From Phytoseiulus persimilis (lineage: Eukaryota; Arthropoda; Arachnida; Mesostigmata; Phytoseiidae), in NCBI GenBank assembly GCA_037576195.1, contig CM075102.1:34592745-34656744 (forward strand): DNA of 64,000 nt, given 5' to 3'. The notes beneath the pieces are model-generated. The model searched no databases. It was not told the origin of the DNA and was given only the letters and a program-made list of their open reading frames with translations. Position numbers and translations under genes: made by a program. Shown here in pieces: positions 61,269 to 64,000 of this stretch (position 1 is its first letter; every line of letters begins with the position of its first letter).

Positions 61269-62925
61269 GTATTATGGGTATCAGGTTCATTCCAAGCTGG
61301 ATGGAGAGCTGTCTTCAGTGTGAACGATTACAGCTGCTCCATCGAAAATCGCTCCGCACAAAGATTGAGGCGGACGTTAGTCTCAGCGAACAGCAGGGAC
61401 TGAGACGCCCCCCTCATTGAAACGAATTCCTACTTCAACACAATCGTTGCGGGGCCACTGAACGTGAGAGACGAGGATTGGTCCGCTGCTCGGCAAATTC
61501 GAGCGAGCCCCGAAAATCGTCGTTATTTAGTCGAGCGAATCGCTCTGAAATTGCGAAAACGAGCACATTGGAAACTCGGGTCGAGCTCTGAATTCAACTA
61601 GCTCCAATCCTCCGTATTGGCTCTGAGTGGCCCGGTGAACGCGTCAAAAAGTTCGAAAGGTTCGCGGGTGTCAACGCCTCTGATTCCTCTCGCTGACGAA
61701 GTTGATGGATTCGTCGCAGCGTGTCGACACGCCAGGCCTATGCTCGCAAATCCGCCCAGGAAGACGCCTCCACAAACTCGTGCCCCACCGGAACGAAAAA
61801 ACATGGCTGTTTCATGCACGCAGAGGAGAGCTCGTTCGAGGATGAACTTAATGATAAAATAATGTCGTTTCCACGGCAGTGAGTGCGTTTTCCGGTTCGT
61901 TGCTTTCCCGGCCCCAGACTATTACACATACACACGAGAGAGCTTAAGCGATTATCCTCTCTGTTTCTCTTCCTTTCCAGCTGACTCAATGAACGTTCAT
62001 GCAGTCCGTGAGGTGGAAAATCTCGTGTTCGCGATGCATCAAGTATTGAGGCGCGTCACAGGTACTTGTTGCGCAAAAGCTTCGCGGAAATTCCCGCTTC
62101 ACGGATCACTCTTTCAAAAAGAGGCGTGCTGACGGCTTCAACTCGGGATGAATTTTAAGATCGCTTAGCGAACAGCAACATCCGAAACCCGTGTCGATAA
62201 GCAGTGTTGCAATCCTTCGGGCCATGCACTCTCTCTCGACCGGACGGGTCTGGTTTTATCGAGTCGGAACAATCAGTTCCGACCTGTGGCCACTGAAACT
62301 ATGCGTGAAACCATACAGGATTGAGTCCGGGCGGGCTGCGGAATTTAGAGACTCTTCATGTCGACGGGTCGATCGCATCAGCCCGAAGATCATGACCCGG
62401 AGTTGGGGCCGTAAATCCTGGAGAGCATCGAACCGAATATCGAAGCGAACTCGAGCGATCGGGAGCACATAGCTCATCAGGAAACATGATGCCCCCGATG
62501 CACAGACATGGACTTCCGCGGTGCATCCCATCGACTATGCGAACGAATTTCGCCTGGAGAGCCGTTTCCGGAACGGGAGCTGGCGACACTGCGTATTGAA
62601 GGTCTCACTGGAGTCTCCAGTTTCGCCCCACGCAGCGAGTTTCCAGTCAACAACGTCCGAGCCCGGATACCAAACCACTCAATGGACCGAAGGAGAACGA
62701 ACGAGCATCCGGAAACAACATTTCTGGGCACGTGAAGGACCTCAGAAACTCATAACCATGAGGATTGCATTCCGACAACGCCCAACATCCGCACCCACGA
62801 AAACCAATCAAGCGATGCCTCTAATTCCCGCACCAGAATGGGAGACAAGAGCTGATCGACATGTCTTACAATGCCGTCCTGAGACGATCGCTGACTAGCA
62901 AGTTCGGACGTTTCGAGTCGCGTAG
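61269..62925. other. stretch without a supported gene
   Basis: Open frames on both strands (for example 61617-61862 plus and 61819-61598 minus) overlap without splice or domain support. No repeat was recognised. Confidence 0.3.
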
Positions 62926-64000
62926 CTTACTCCGCCGTCAAATCAAGGATACACCAACGAAATTGAGGAATCCAACCTACGCTGTTCTGGCCGGCCGAAA
63001 TTCGGGAAAGAAACCAAGTGTGAGCTCTTCGTCTACGACCGAGTGGGATCTTCAGAATCAGTTTGGAACTTCCAAATCATGGGTCCTCGAATTCCATACA
63101 CGTCACAGCAGAATACGCCATGTGTCGAAACTTCGCCGAAGGCGCACAGAACGACCCTGAATGTGATGTCATGCGGCGGACGCGGCCATGCAGATTTTCT
63201 CGGGAAAAGTGTCGCGTTCTCCCCGACGTCACGGCGGACGATGGCGACTGCATACGATCATTTAGCGAGCTTCAATTACCGGTTCTCATTTGCACTTCAT
63301 TGGGGAAAGGAAGAGAAAAACATCAGCTTGAAAGATGGAATACTGATTACGAGGATGCTACATCAAATGTTGGCAGATGACTCTCTCCGAATATCTCGCC
63401 TCAATGCCCCGGGGGATAGAACCCGACTTCAACCACCTGCTACCCGTGGCGAGTTTACGGTCGCTAGAGGCGGAGAAGATTTCTCGATTGAAAAAAGTCG
63501 ACTTTTTGTACCGGAAACCCGATCGACCGCTGACTGGGATAACCCTGGAGGAGGTTACTCGAAAACACGGTGTCGCTCGCACGTGAAAATCTCTCACCAT
63601 CATTCAGTCATCCTTATCATCTTTCGATCCTCGCTCTGGAGTCACATCACTGCTCATCGGGCGTATCGTGAGCTCCGATGCACGAACTGGAGGGTTTCGA
63701 GCACCCGTCGGAAGCCCGTGAGTGAAACACCTTATGATCACCGGCTTGGAGTTTCGGTTGAACGATCGAACTTTTCGCGCGGTGGGACGCCGGCTTGTGT
63801 GGTTCCGAGTCCACGTCGGTCGAGGACGTCGGACCCTTTCTCCTCCGACGGGAGAGGGACCATCGGAGAAGAGATGAAGCTTTCTCTCCACCACACTACG
63901 CTCATCTGTCCGGTAGACATCGATCGGTTCCCGGTGTTCCCGCTTGAAACTTTACTGTGTATCCATTTCGATATTTTCTCCAGTTTGCGGCAACCGCCTC
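62926..64000 (+). CDS. long open frame reaching the window edge
   Basis: One plus-strand frame is open from just after a TAG at 62923 to the last base, 358 codons, the longest in the window. It has no obvious start; a CAATCAAG acceptor lies near 62947. The product (KCELFVYDRVGSSESVWNF, then MLADDSLRISRLNAPG) shows no domain I know. Two shorter frames in the same stretch look at least as protein-like: a Cys-rich one at 63062-63281 (CRNFAEGAQNDPEC) and one from an ATG at 63377 (MPRGIEPDFNHLLPVASLR) with acceptor GTTGGCAG. The true gene may therefore be a spliced one in other frames. A minus frame ending at 63604 (SSDVTPERGSKDDKDD) also competes. Confidence 0.35.

Noticed and set aside
1-64000. 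Bacterial operon, CRISPR array or integrated virus
   Set aside because: No spaced direct repeats, no Shine-Dalgarno-led gene series and no viral replication or capsid motif were seen; the gene structure is clearly spliced.

Overview
This window is animal nuclear DNA. There are no operons, ribosome-binding sites or long single-exon genes. The readable genes are split by GT-AG introns, mostly about 75 to 140 nt with a few of 0.5 to 3 kb. The two best-read families, multi-MAM secreted proteins and mpaB/rubber-oxygenase-like (DUF2236) proteins, are typical of arthropods. Roughly balanced GC and compact introns suggest a mite, perhaps a mesostigmatid predatory mite. The species is inference, and no database was searched. 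All gene models were built by hand from splice sites, reading phase and comparison between paralogous exons.

Layout. From 0.3 to 5.7 kb two tandem minus-strand paralogues of the mpaB-like oxygenase family share the same five-exon structure; the upstream copy uses a GC-AG intron. From 9.6 to 31.5 kb there is one large minus-strand gene, reconstructed as up to 20 exons with consistent phase. It has a signal peptide, a charged linker, four MAM domains and a tail. Inside its 2.9 kb intron between MAM2 and MAM3 a small plus-strand gene encodes a 75-residue secreted, proline-rich peptide with a readable TATA/initiator promoter and poly(A) signal. From 35.7 to about 36.3 kb lies a decayed non-LTR retrotransposon tail on the minus strand. 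At 36.9-37.3, 39.7-40.1 and 45.6-45.8 kb are minus-strand candidate exons of unknown genes. At 56.5-58.8 kb is a minus-strand gene for a single-pass membrane protein. At 59.9-61.3 kb are plus-strand acidic exons. The last kilobase carries a 358-codon open frame that runs off the window, with competing frames.

How the parts relate. The MAM protein and the nested peptide should both enter the secretory pathway. The oxygenase-like proteins are probably haem or diiron ER-associated enzymes by family. No shared pathway between these loci is visible. The stretches 32-35.6 kb, 41.6-45.6 kb and 45.8-56.5 kb hold no gene I can support beyond simple repeats and unsupported open frames.
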